This document shows, piece by piece, positions 17,948-26,203 of a stretch of 64,000 nt of DNA (position 1 is its first letter; every line of letters starts with the position of its first letter). Source of the stretch: Robinsoniella sp. Its GTDB lineage: Bacteria; Bacillota; Clostridia; Lachnospirales; Lachnospiraceae. Location of the stretch: the NCBI GenBank assembly GCA_023664735.1, contig JAMPFB010000006.1:1-64000 (forward strand), given 5' to 3'. A model generated the notes under the pieces. That model saw nothing but the letters and a program-made list of their open reading frames with translations. It ran no database searches and was not told the DNA's origin. Made by a program: the position numbers and the translations under genes.

Positions 17948-18880
17948 GTGAGCGATTTAATGAAGGTTTCATCAAATCCCCATATCCGGTCAAAAGTGAC
18001 TACGGGCAACATTATGCTTTGCGTGATACTGGCATTGCTGCCTACTACCTTTTTTGGAATCTACAATTTTGGAGTAAGGGCTTTGATTCTGATTTTGGTT
18101 ACAGTTGCAGCGGCAGTATTATCGGAAACGCTCTTTAATAAAATATGTAAAAAGAAAAATACCATAAGTGATTTATCAGCAGTCGTAACAGGGCTTCTGC
18201 TGGCTCTGAACCTGCCTGCATCCGCCCCATGGTGGATTGGGGTTATTGGAGGGGCTTTTGCCATTGTGGTAGTGAAAATGCTTTTTGGCGGACTTGGACA
18301 GAATTTTATGAATCCGGCTTTAGGAGCCAGATGCTTTTTGCTAATTTCCTTTACTTCCATTATGACGAATTTTGAATACGATTGTTATACGGGAGCAACT
18401 CCCCTTGCGGCATTAAAAGCCGGAGAGCAGGTGGACACCATGTCCATGATTGTCGGGAAGACGGCAGGAACCATAGGGGAAACTTCCATGATAGCTATTT
18501 TAATAGGAGCCTGTATTTTAATTTTGGTGGGAGCCATTGATTTAAAGATTCCTTTCAGCTATCTTGGTTCCTTCGTGGTGTTTCTGGTTTTATTTTCCGG
18601 ACATGGATGGAGCCCGTCTTACATAAGCGCACAGCTTGCCGGCGGCGGATTGATGTTAGGCGCCTTTTTTATGGCAACAGATTATGTGACAAGGCCTATT
18701 ACAAAAAGGGGGCAATACGTGTATGGCATCATTCTTGGTATTTTAACCGGAATTTTCCGTATTTTCGGAGCCAGTGCAGAAGGTGTTTCCTATGCAATTA
18801 TTTTAGGCAACCTGTTAGTGCCCCTGATTGAAAGAGTGACGCTTCCAAAGGGCTTTGGCAAAGGAGGGGAAAAAGCATGA
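17948..18880 (+). CDS. rnfD: Rnf complex subunit D
   Basis: A 310-residue membrane subunit with about ten hydrophobic segments. The covalent-FMN threonine lies in TGATPLAALK near residue 150. AGGAGG at 17934-17939 is only 2 bases from the ATG at 17942 but 8 from the in-frame GTG at 17948, so the GTG is preferred. It overlaps rnfG by 4 bases (ATGA). Confidence 0.93.
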   Translation: MSDLMKVSSNPHIRSKVTTGNIMLCVILALLPTTFFGIYNFGVRALILILVTVAAAVLSETLFNKICKKKNTISDLSAVVTGLLLALNLPASAPWWIGVIGGAFAIVVVKMLFGGLGQNFMNPALGARCFLLISFTSIMTNFEYDCYTGATPLAALKAGEQVDTMSMIVGKTAGTIGETSMIAILIGACILILVGAIDLKIPFSYLGSFVVFLVLFSGHGWSPSYISAQLAGGGLMLGAFFMATDYVTRPITKRGQYVYGIILGILTGIFRIFGASAEGVSYAIILGNLLVPLIERVTLPKGFGKGGEKA

Positions 18881-19503
18881 AAAGTATGTTAAAGGATACA
18901 TTGATATTGTTTTTGATTACCCTGATTGCTGGTTGTGCCCTTGGAGTAGTGTATGAAGTGACAAAAGCGCCTATTGAGAATCAGGAGCTTAAGGCAAGGC
19001 AGGAAGCCTGTCAGGAAGTGTTTGCAGATGCTTTGGAGTTTGAAGAAGTGGAAGGCATGGATGCCACCAAAAATCAGGAGATTTTAACCAATCTGGGATT
19101 TGCTCAGGTTTCTATAGAAACAGTAATGATTGCAAGGGATGGCAGCCATGCGCCCATAGGCATTGTGCTGACGGTAACCGACCATGAAGGCTATGGCGGG
19201 GATATCCAGTTTATGATGGGCATTCAGGCAGATGGCACATTAAACGGCATCTCCATTCTTGCCATCGGGGAAACTCCGGGACTTGGAATGAGGGCGGAAG
19301 AGGTATTAAAGCCTCAGTTTGCCAATAAGAAGGTGGAGCAGTTTGCCTATACCAAATCAGGGGCTATGTCGGACAATGAGATTGATGCCATAAGCGGCGC
19401 CACCATTACCACAAATGCAGTGACGAACGGTGTAAATGGAGGGCTTGCTTATTTTCAGGAAACATATGAAGAAATCGTGAAGGGAGGCGGCAGCAATGAA
19501 TAG
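18877..19503 (+). CDS. rnfG: Rnf complex subunit G
   Basis: A 208-residue subunit with one N-terminal membrane helix (residues about 8-25) and an extracytoplasmic FMN-binding domain. The covalent FMN site is SGAT at residues 173-176 (Thr176). Overlaps of 4 bases with rnfD and 8 bases with rnfE indicate tight coupling. Confidence 0.95.
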   Translation: MKSMLKDTLILFLITLIAGCALGVVYEVTKAPIENQELKARQEACQEVFADALEFEEVEGMDATKNQEILTNLGFAQVSIETVMIARDGSHAPIGIVLTVTDHEGYGGDIQFMMGIQADGTLNGISILAIGETPGLGMRAEEVLKPQFANKKVEQFAYTKSGAMSDNEIDAISGATITTNAVTNGVNGGLAYFQETYEEIVKGGGSNE

Positions 19504-20371
19504 TGGTAAAGAAAGATTGATAAACGGTATCATTAAGGAAAATCCCACTTTTGTGCTTATGCTGGGCATGTGTCCCACGCTGGCGGTTACGACGTCAGCA
19601 ATCAATGGACTTGGAATGGGACTGACGACTACGGTGGTTCTTGCCCTTAGCAATGTGTTTATTTCCCTTCTGAGGAATATCATTCCGGATAAGGTAAGGA
19701 TTCCGGCTTTTATCGTTATTATTGCCTCTTTTGTTACCATGCTGGAGCTGCTTTTGGAAGGGTTTCTTCCTTCCCTGTATGCCGCCCTTGGAATTTACAT
19801 TCCTTTAATTGTGGTAAATTGTATTATTTTAGGAAGGGCAGAAGCCTATGCCTCTAAAAATCCAGTTGTCCCCTCATTTTTTGACGGGCTTGGAATGGGA
19901 CTTGGCTTTTCCGTTGCCTTAACCTGTATCGGTGCAGTAAGGGAGCTGTTAGGAGCAGGGGATTTGTTTGGATTCCATGTTATGCCTACTGCAGACCATC
20001 CATGGCTGCTTGGAGGAAAGGAAATCGCATTTTTTACTCCGGCAAGTATTTTTGTTCTGGCGCCGGGAGCATTTTTCGTTCTTGCCTGCCTGACTGCCAT
20101 CCAGAATAAGATAAAGCTGGAAGGAGAGAAAAAGGGAAAGGACATGAGCAAAATCGGCTCCGGCTGCAGCGAGGACTGCATGAACTGTGGGGAAGAAGGC
20201 TGCGGAAAAAGAAGATTTTATGATACCGAAGCAGGGGAAGGACCTGTAGGGAAGAAAGAAGAACGGAAACTGCAGCAGAAGAAGGAACAAGAACAGAAGA
20301 AAGAACAGGAGAATATCAAAAAAGCAGAGAAGATGGCGGAAGCAGAAAAGGAGGAAGTAAGCAATGAGTGA
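19496..20371 (+). CDS. rnfE: Rnf complex subunit E with Cys-rich C-terminal extension
   Basis: A 291-residue protein whose first 205 residues are the standard six-helix RnfE/NqrD membrane core (NPTFVLMLGMCPTLAVTTSA at the start). The rest is an added cytoplasmic tail: a cysteine cluster CSEDCMNCGEEGCGK near residues 223-237, then about 45 residues of Lys/Glu/Gln-rich helix. Typical RnfE ends at 200-235 residues. The cysteines could bind a metal or cluster; this is inference. It overlaps rnfG and rnfA by 8 bases each. Confidence 0.93.
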   Translation: MNSGKERLINGIIKENPTFVLMLGMCPTLAVTTSAINGLGMGLTTTVVLALSNVFISLLRNIIPDKVRIPAFIVIIASFVTMLELLLEGFLPSLYAALGIYIPLIVVNCIILGRAEAYASKNPVVPSFFDGLGMGLGFSVALTCIGAVRELLGAGDLFGFHVMPTADHPWLLGGKEIAFFTPASIFVLAPGAFFVLACLTAIQNKIKLEGEKKGKDMSKIGSGCSEDCMNCGEEGCGKRRFYDTEAGEGPVGKKEERKLQQKKEQEQKKEQENIKKAEKMAEAEKEEVSNE

Positions 20372-20939
20372 ATTGATTCTGATAGCTATTGGTTCAGCGC
20401 TTGTAAGCAACGTGGTACTAAGCCAGTTTTTAGGGCTGTGCCCTTTCCTTGGAGTTTCCAAAAAGGTGGAGACGGCAGCAGGCATGGGAACTGCAGTCAT
20501 ATTTGTAATCACATTAGCTTCCCTTGTATGCAGCGTGATTTATCGTTTTCTGCTGCAGCCCCTTGATATTACTTACCTACAGACCATTGTGTTTATCCTG
20601 CTGATTGCGGCATTGGTGCAATTTGTGGAAATGTTCTTAAAGAAATATATGCCGCCTCTTTATGAGTCCTTAGGTGTATATCTTCCTTTGATTACTACGA
20701 ACTGTGCCGTACTGGGTGTTGCCCTTACTAATGTACAGAAAACCTATGGGATTTTAAAAAGCGTGGTAAACGGTTTTTCTACTGCCCTTGGATTTACCAT
20801 TTCCATTATCATTCTTGCGGGAATACGGGAAAAGATGGAGCACAATGACGTGCCTGCCCCTTTCCGGGGAATGCCCATCGTCTTAGTGACGGCAGGACTT
20901 ATGGCAATTGCATTTTGCGGCTTTTCAGGCTTGTTATAG
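20364..20939 (+). CDS. rnfA: Rnf complex subunit A
   Basis: A 191-residue, six-helix membrane subunit homologous to RnfE/NqrE. The conserved N-terminal segment SQFLGLCPFLGVSKK and the mid-protein ITTNCAVLGVAL motif carry the cysteines of the membrane-embedded iron-sulfur site shared with RnfE. Size is normal. rnfB follows after 12 bases. Confidence 0.96.
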   Translation: MSELILIAIGSALVSNVVLSQFLGLCPFLGVSKKVETAAGMGTAVIFVITLASLVCSVIYRFLLQPLDITYLQTIVFILLIAALVQFVEMFLKKYMPPLYESLGVYLPLITTNCAVLGVALTNVQKTYGILKSVVNGFSTALGFTISIIILAGIREKMEHNDVPAPFRGMPIVLVTAGLMAIAFCGFSGLL

Positions 20940-20951
20940 GAGGATTGGACT

Positions 20952-21749
20952 ATGAATATCATGGGGATTTTAATTGCTGCTGGCGTAGTCAGCGTTGCAG
21001 GCTTGTTGATTGGCTTGTTTTTAGGGGTAGCCGGGATTAAGTTCAAGGTGGAAGTGGATGAAAAAGAAGAGGCGGTTTTAGCTGCGCTTCCGGGAAATAA
21101 TTGTGGTGGCTGTGGGTTTGCAGGATGCTCCGGTTTAGCGGCAGCCATTGCCAAAGGAGAGGCAGCAGTAAATGCCTGTCCGGTGGGCGGTGAGCCGGTA
21201 GGGAAAAAGATAGCGGAAATTATGGGAGTGGAGGCGGAAGCAGGAGAAAAAAAGGTTGCCTTTGTAAAATGTGCTGGTGACTGTAATAAGGCAAGGCTGG
21301 ACTATGACTATACCGGAGTGGAGGACTGCCGAATGCTTGCTTTCGTACCAAATGGCGGACCCAAAAGCTGTAATGACGGTTGTCTGGGATATGGCTCCTG
21401 TGTAAAGGTGTGCCCTTTTGATGCCATTCATGTGGTAGACGGTGTGGCCGTAGTGGATAAAGAAGCTTGTAAGGCATGTGGGAAATGCATAGAGGCATGT
21501 CCGAAGCATCTTATTGAGCTGATTCCTTATAAGAGCCAATATGCAGTGGCATGTTCTTCCAAGGAAAAAGGACCTGTTACCATGAAGGATTGTCAGGCAG
21601 GCTGTATCGGCTGCGGCATCTGTGTAAAGCAGTGCGAACATGGTGCAGTTACCGTATCGGATTTCCATGCCGCTATCGATCAGGAAAAATGTGTGGGCTG
21701 CGGGGCATGTGAGAAAAAATGTCCAAAGAAAAGCATTGTAAGCCTTTAG
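20952..21749 (+). CDS. rnfB: Rnf complex subunit B
   Basis: A 265-residue iron-sulfur subunit that takes electrons from ferredoxin. One N-terminal membrane helix, then the RnfB cluster motif NNCGGCGFAGCSGLA...ACP near residues 52-77, then ferredoxin-type motifs: CLGYGSCVKVCP, CKACGKCIEACP, CIGCGICVKQCE and CVGCGACEKKCP. It closes the rnf operon. Confidence 0.96.
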   Translation: MNIMGILIAAGVVSVAGLLIGLFLGVAGIKFKVEVDEKEEAVLAALPGNNCGGCGFAGCSGLAAAIAKGEAAVNACPVGGEPVGKKIAEIMGVEAEAGEKKVAFVKCAGDCNKARLDYDYTGVEDCRMLAFVPNGGPKSCNDGCLGYGSCVKVCPFDAIHVVDGVAVVDKEACKACGKCIEACPKHLIELIPYKSQYAVACSSKEKGPVTMKDCQAGCIGCGICVKQCEHGAVTVSDFHAAIDQEKCVGCGACEKKCPKKSIVSL

Positions 21750-21798
21750 GGAGCTTATTATAATGAAGAAGATAGGACTTATGGAAAACGGGATATAA

Positions 21799-21826
21799 AA
21801 AATAAGACATAGAAAATAAGACATAG
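21799..21826. repeat. 14-bp tandem duplication
   Basis: AAAATAAGACATAG is repeated twice in perfect tandem between rnfB and the aminopeptidase gene. No function is apparent. Confidence 0.6.
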
Positions 21827-21890
21827 AAAAACAGCAGATTGGAAATGCTGAATGTAGAAAGATAGTTCAACAGGAAGGAGTAAAGACAGA

Positions 21891-23270
21891 ATGAAAAGAG
21901 AAAGCATTTGGAACAAGTACACAAAAGAGCAGTTAAAGGAATTGGAGAACCTTAGTAAAAGTTACCGCAGCTTTTTGGATGAAGGCAAGACGGAACGGGA
22001 ATGTGTGTCCCAAATTGTAAACCGGGTGGAAGAAGAAGGCTACGTGGAGTTAGAGAGAGTACGGAAGGAAAAGGGGAAATTAAAAGCCGGAGATAAGGTT
22101 TATGCGGTGAATATGGACAAGAATGTAATTTTGTTCCATATTGGTTCAAAGAAGTTAGAAGAGGGCATGAACATTTTAGGAGCCCACATTGATTCCCCAA
22201 GGCTTGATATCAAGCAGAATCCCTTATATGAGGAGGGGGATTTTGCATATTTGGATACCCATTATTATGGAGGCATTAAAAAATATCAATGGGTAACAAT
22301 TCCCCTTGCTATCCATGGAGTGGTTGTAAAAAAAGACGGTTCCACCATTCTTGTAAATGTTGGAGAGGATGAGGAGGATCCGGTATTTTTTATTTCGGAT
22401 TTACTAATTCATCTGGCAGGAGAGCAGATGGATAAAAAGGCAAGCAAGGTAATTGAAGGAGAAGCACTGGATATCCTTGTAGGGAACAAGCCTTTGGAGG
22501 GAGAAGAAAAGGACAAGGTAAAGGCGGGAATCCTGAAAATTTTAAAAGAGGAATATGACATAGAGGAAGAGGATTTTATTTCTGCAGAGCTGGAAGTAGT
22601 TCCGGCAGGAAAGGCAAAGGATGCAGGCTTTGACAGGAGCATGATTTTAGCTTACGGGCAGGATGATAGGGTTTGTGCCTATAGCTCTTTGGAAGCCATA
22701 TTAAATGTAAAGAAGGTAAAACGTACTGGCTGCTGTATTTTAGTAGATAAGGAAGAAATAGGAAGCGTAGGGGCAACGGGGATGCAGTCTAAATTCTTTG
22801 AAAACTGCGTGGCGGAAATCATGGAGCTTATGGGACAGTTTTCTGAACTTTCCCTTAGAAGGTGCCTTGCCAATTCCAGAATGCTTTCTTCCGATGTAGG
22901 AGCAGGCTTTGATCCAAGCTTTGCTTCCAGCTTTGATAAAAACAATGTAGCATATCTAGGCCACGGAATGATTTTAAAAAAATATACGGGAGCAAGAGGA
23001 AAATCCGGTTCCAATGATGCCAATGCAGAGTACATTGGATTTCTTAGGAAAATCATGGAAGAGGCGGATGTGGTTTTCCAGACCGCAGAGCTTGGAAAAG
23101 TAGATGCAGGCGGCGGTGGAACTATTGCGTATATTCTTTCTCTGTATGGAATGAATGTAATTGATTGCGGCGTTCCGGTATTGAATATGCATGCGCCTTA
23201 TGAGGCTACCAGCAAGGCGGATCTTTATGAGGTAAAAAGAGGGTATGAGGCGTTTTTGAGGGCGGAATAA
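21891..23270 (+). CDS. M18-family aminopeptidase
   Basis: A 459-residue zinc aminopeptidase of the M18 (aspartyl aminopeptidase-like, ApeA/LapA) family. Metal-binding motifs are visible as GAHIDSPRLD near residue 90, YGQDDRVCAY, the DKEEIGSVGATGMQS catalytic Glu pair near 290, and LNMHAPYE near the C-terminus. It is cytosolic and trims N-terminal residues from peptides. AGGAAGGAG precedes the ATG. A single-gene unit downstream of rnf. Confidence 0.92.
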   Translation: MKRESIWNKYTKEQLKELENLSKSYRSFLDEGKTERECVSQIVNRVEEEGYVELERVRKEKGKLKAGDKVYAVNMDKNVILFHIGSKKLEEGMNILGAHIDSPRLDIKQNPLYEEGDFAYLDTHYYGGIKKYQWVTIPLAIHGVVVKKDGSTILVNVGEDEEDPVFFISDLLIHLAGEQMDKKASKVIEGEALDILVGNKPLEGEEKDKVKAGILKILKEEYDIEEEDFISAELEVVPAGKAKDAGFDRSMILAYGQDDRVCAYSSLEAILNVKKVKRTGCCILVDKEEIGSVGATGMQSKFFENCVAEIMELMGQFSELSLRRCLANSRMLSSDVGAGFDPSFASSFDKNNVAYLGHGMILKKYTGARGKSGSNDANAEYIGFLRKIMEEADVVFQTAELGKVDAGGGGTIAYILSLYGMNVIDCGVPVLNMHAPYEATSKADLYEVKRGYEAFLRAE

Positions 23271-23311
23271 ATTTAAAGGATTGTTTGATTGTGGAAGGGG
23301 ATGGCTACAAG

Positions 23312-23545
23312 GACGCAACAGCGGGATGAGAGTGGAGCTGCTTCGGTGTTTTTGATGGCGCTTTTTCTAAACAGCCTGATTTTATGTGTTGGTAACGAAC
23401 GGGTCGGCATATAGCGGCTTCCATGCCGCAATATGCCTAAAATTGCCGTCCATGGCAATTTTTCCCTAGGTATTGGACAGGCTGTTAAGAAAAAGTGCCA
23501 TCAAAAACACCGAAGCAACTCCACTCTCATCCCGCTGTTGCTGTT
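23312..23545 (+). repeat. F3 palindromic element
   Basis: A palindrome of about 234 bp. Outer arms (GCAACAGCGGGATGAGAGTG / complement) pair over about 65 bp and end at AACAGCCTG/CAGGCTGTT. The centre folds into GGCATAT-A-GCGGC(TTCCAT)GCCGC-A-ATATGCC and ATTGCC(GTCCAT)GGCAAT, followed by CCCTAGG. It begins about 40 bases after the aminopeptidase stop. Short open frames inside it arise from the repeat and have no ribosome sites. Confidence 0.85.
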
Positions 23546-23750
23546 TTATGGCAGGTTATACTTAAAAAATTTTTGTTTTTAGAATTGCTTTAAAAAGTGT
23601 TTTAACCGCTTAAAAACAGAATGAAGCGGCGCATTCTATATATGGCTTTTTCATACATAGATTTTTTGTACATAAGACTTTTTGTATATAAGATTTTTGG
23701 CTGAAAGATTCTCTCACATTTTTCTCACATAGCAGGCTTTCCAATACACA
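23546..23750. other. A/T-rich gap with a degenerate 16-bp tandem repeat
   Basis: Between the F3 and F2 elements, 23653-23700 holds three imperfect units of the type ATACATAGATTTTTTGT. No gene, promoter or terminator is convincing here. Confidence 0.5.
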
Positions 23751-23892
23751 GTGGGAGTCAGGGCATAGGATAGTCTTCAGGGCCTTGGCAAAGACGCCGG
23801 TCCTTATGCACCGTATTTTGGTGCATTAGTACCGCTGCGTTTTTGCAGAGCGAGAGCGTGCCCGGAAGACTATCCTATGCCCTGACTCCCAC
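23751..23892. repeat. F2 palindromic element, inverted core orientation
   Basis: Arms GTGGGAGTCAGGGCATAGGA and its complement TCCTATGCCCTGACTCCCAC pair over 28 bp. The core is the reverse complement of the F2 copy at 14.8 kb: GACGCCGGTCCTTA, a GCACC/GGTGC inner hairpin, TTAGTACCGCTGCG and GAGCGAGAGCGTG. The arms are unrelated to those of the other copy except for the outermost few bases, yet pair perfectly. Confidence 0.82.
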
Positions 23893-23895
23893 GTC

Positions 23896-23931
23896 CGTAT
23901 TCCAAACCGTATTCCAAACCCTATCCCAAAC
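23896..23931. repeat. 12-bp tandem repeat, three units
   Basis: CGTATTCCAAAC occurs twice in perfect tandem, then once as CCTATCCCAAAC, directly after the F2 element. The rest to 24120 holds an open frame from 23843 that starts inside F2 and has no ribosome site, so it is not called. Confidence 0.6.
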
Positions 23932-24125
23932 CCAGACTCCCACAAATAAACAGAATGAAATAAAAACACTATTTAATGCGAAACAGATGATGCAAAACAG
24001 CCATTATCCGTTTTTCATTTTTTTCTTTGCAATGCAACCTTTTATCAGCTTACGGGATATTAATAGTAAGAAAGCATATAGTTCTAACTGTAACTTTTCG
24101 TGACATACATGTTAAGGAAAGTTTA

Positions 24126-24154
24126 TTGTAATAGTTTTGTGCAGTTTATATAAT
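24126..24154 (+). promoter_or_regulatory. Promoter of the HTH-AbrB regulator gene
   Basis: TTGTAA at 24126-24131, 17-base spacer, TATAAT at 24149-24154, about 30 bases before the start codon. Confidence 0.65.
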
Positions 24155-24183
24155 TTTAGGTAGCAAGGCAGGAGAAAAAAGAC

Positions 24184-24591
24184 ATGATTGGAAAAAGACT
24201 AAAGAAGCTGAGAAAAGAAAAGAACTTCTCATTGGAATACGTGGCAGAGAAAGTAGACGTTTCCCGCCAGACTGTTGCCAAATGGGAAGCGGGTGAAACC
24301 CTGCCCGATGTAGTAAAGTGTAAAAAGCTAATGGACTTATATGAAAGCTCCTTAGACGAGCTGACAATGAGCGAAAGGGAAATGAAGATGGGAGAGGAGG
24401 AACTTGCTGGACAGACCGGGAAATATGTTTTTGGTATTGTAAGAGTAGGGGAGGGCGGCCAGATGACTATCCCCCAGAAAGCAAGGAAGGTATTACATAT
24501 TCAGAAGGGCGACCAACTGCTGGTGCTGGGAAATCCGGAACAGGGCATGACGATAGTAAAAATTGATGAATTGAACGATTACCCTAACTGA
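24184..24591 (+). CDS. XRE-type HTH regulator fused to an AbrB-like domain
   Basis: A 135-residue protein. Residues 1-60 form a Cro/C1-type helix-turn-helix (NFSLEYVAEKVDVSRQTVAKWEAG). Residues about 78-128 form a SpoVT/AbrB-type swapped-hairpin domain (GGQMTIPQKARKVLHIQKGDQLLVLG). AbrB domains often serve as antitoxins or global regulators; here both DNA-binding folds occur in one chain. A toxin-like relic follows at 24.6-24.7 kb. It has its own promoter. Confidence 0.88.
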   Translation: MIGKRLKKLRKEKNFSLEYVAEKVDVSRQTVAKWEAGETLPDVVKCKKLMDLYESSLDELTMSEREMKMGEEELAGQTGKYVFGIVRVGEGGQMTIPQKARKVLHIQKGDQLLVLGNPEQGMTIVKIDELNDYPN

Positions 24592-24622
24592 GAAAATGCT
24601 GCCACAGAAATCATTGAAATAA

Positions 24623-24745
24623 GGCAAAATACTTAAGCAAGAAACTATAAAGCGTGGATTGGAGCTAATATATCTTATAGAGGATGATGTACTGACGCTA
24701 ACGTTGATTGACACAGGTACTCGTGCGGATTTATTTGATGAATAA
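24623..24745 (+). pseudogene. C-terminal relic of a YafQ/RelE-type toxin
   Basis: The frame read from 24623 to the TAA at 24743 gives a peptide ending LIYLIEDDVLTLTLIDTGTR then ADLFDE. This is the C-terminal strand of YafQ-family mRNA interferases (typically ...LIYKIEDD.L.L.L..TG(T/S)HSDLF). There is no start codon, the N-terminal two thirds are missing, and a stop precedes it at 24620. The catalytic His in the usual TGTHSDLF is Arg here. It is a decayed toxin gene. Confidence 0.65.
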
Positions 24746-24780
24746 TCGGGTATGAAATCAAAAAATGGAGATAACCCAAT

Positions 24781-24824
24781 AAAGCAGGCATAGCATAAGA
24801 GCATCTTATGTTATGCCTGCTTTT
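24781..24824. terminator. Strong hairpin terminator, possibly bidirectional
   Basis: AAAGCAGGCATAGCATAAGA and its near-perfect complement TCTTATGTTATGCCTGCTTT surround a 4-base loop, followed by TTTT. The A-run at the 5' side would also serve the other strand. Confidence 0.75.
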
Positions 24825-24983
24825 ACGTTTCCCAGTCCTAATCCCTTTATTTTTTCTCTTTTTCTCTAAATCAAAAAATTCCCGCACATATTCCCCAGAA
24901 AAACCGTTATACCTAATGAAAGAAAAACAAGCCGATATAAAAAACAGAAACAACCATTTGCAAAAGGAAAGGAGGAAGCCCAT

Positions 24984-25466
24984 GTGTCACTGGAAATAGA
25001 AGGGCAATATGACAAAATCTACCGATACTGCTATTTCAAAGTCCAAAACCAGTATGCAGCAGAAGATCTGACTCAGGAAACCTTCCTCCGTTATTTTACG
25101 CAAAATACATACATCAGCAGAGGAAAGCCACTGGCATATCTTTATACCATTGCAAGAAACCTGTGCGTGGACTATTTTCGGAAAAAACAGTTTGAGGTAC
25201 CGGATGAGGAAAGGCTACAGCAAAAAATAGAATCCGCAGAGGGAAACAGAAAAGAAGCGGACTTAGATTCTTCCATTGCAATAAAGGAAGCCCTAAGACA
25301 TCTTAGCAGAGAGCAGCAGGAGCTATTGCTTCTTCGTTATGTAAACCAAGTGTCCGTGGAAGAAATAAGCCGGATTATCAATTGTTCCAGATTTGCTGTT
25401 TACAGAAAGATAAAAGAAGCATGTAAAGAATGTAACAAATATTTGAAAAAGGAGGATTTCTTATGA
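24984..25466 (+). CDS. ECF-type sigma-70 factor
   Basis: A 160-residue sigma factor with region 2 (DKIYRYCYFKVQN...AAEDLTQETFLRYF, residues about 8-45) and region 4 (LSREQQELLLLRYVNQVSVEEI...FAVYRKIKEA, residues about 100-150). The start is GTG, with GGAGG 8 bases upstream. It leads an operon with a membrane protein and an ABC exporter and overlaps the next gene by 4 bases. No classic anti-sigma domain is seen nearby. Confidence 0.9.
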   Translation: MSLEIEGQYDKIYRYCYFKVQNQYAAEDLTQETFLRYFTQNTYISRGKPLAYLYTIARNLCVDYFRKKQFEVPDEERLQQKIESAEGNRKEADLDSSIAIKEALRHLSREQQELLLLRYVNQVSVEEISRIINCSRFAVYRKIKEACKECNKYLKKEDFL

Positions 25467-26203
25467 ATCAAAAGAAAAGGGCAAAGCTGCAGCAGGCATT
25501 TGAAGCGCCTCTCCCAAGAAAAAAGGAAGAATTTTTAAAGGCGCTGCCATATCCCAGATTGTCAAAGTGGCAGCTATGGCTGCAACAGGCAAAATTTATA
25601 AAAAAGCGAACATGGTTTAGTTCCATAGGACTGTTTTTTCTGTTAGTATTCCTGTGCCAAAGAGACAGAATGTTTTTGGAAAACAGGCAGGAAATCGGCA
25701 TGATTTCCGCCCTTACTCCTGTATTTGTCCTGATTGCCTCCATGGAGTTTATCCGTTCCAGACAATATAATATGGAGGAATTGGAAATGTCTACCAGATT
25801 TTCTCTGGGAAATGTACTTCTTATCCGGATTAATCTGTTAGGAAGCATGGACCTGATTTTGTTTTTGCTTCTGATGCTCTTTTTGGCAGCAGAAAAAAAG
25901 GTGGCTTGCTGGCAGGCGGGAATCTATCTGTTGCTTCCTTATCTCATAACAAGCTTTCTGACACTGTTTGCAGTCTGCTGCCTTAAGACAAGAGATACTT
26001 CTTTTATGTGCGCTGTCATCAGCGCTTTAGTCACAATTATCTTTGGGACAGCTACTTACTTAAATCCGGCAATATATGAAACGGCCTATATAGGCGTGTG
26101 GCTGTTGGCAGCAGGAATATTTTTACTGCTGCTTATAAGACAAATCATCATACTAACAAGAAACGGAGAACAATACGTATGGAACTTTCAATTGACAGAG
26201 TAA
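25463..26203 (+). CDS. Six-helix membrane protein of the sigma/ABC operon
   Basis: A 246-residue protein not recognised by family. About 50 basic cytosolic residues (RKKEEFLKALPYPRLSKWQ) are followed by roughly six membrane helices. The location between an ECF sigma factor and an ABC transporter, with overlaps on both sides, suggests either a membrane anti-sigma factor or an ABC accessory subunit. Both are inference. Confidence 0.75.
   Translation: MNQKKRAKLQQAFEAPLPRKKEEFLKALPYPRLSKWQLWLQQAKFIKKRTWFSSIGLFFLLVFLCQRDRMFLENRQEIGMISALTPVFVLIASMEFIRSRQYNMEELEMSTRFSLGNVLLIRINLLGSMDLILFLLLMLFLAAEKKVACWQAGIYLLLPYLITSFLTLFAVCCLKTRDTSFMCAVISALVTIIFGTATYLNPAIYETAYIGVWLLAAGIFLLLLIRQIIILTRNGEQYVWNFQLTE

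Noticed and set aside
19949..20512. 187-residue minus-strand frame across rnfE/rnfA
   Set aside because: Shadow of two certain genes; Phe/Leu-rich as expected for antisense of Lys/Glu codons.
23312..23945. CRISPR-like array (several repeats close together)
   Set aside because: Units are palindromes of unequal type, not short direct repeats with equal spacers, and there is no cas gene.
23843..24103. 86-residue plus-strand open frame
   Set aside because: It starts inside the F2 element and reads through the 12-bp tandem repeat; no ribosome site or domain.
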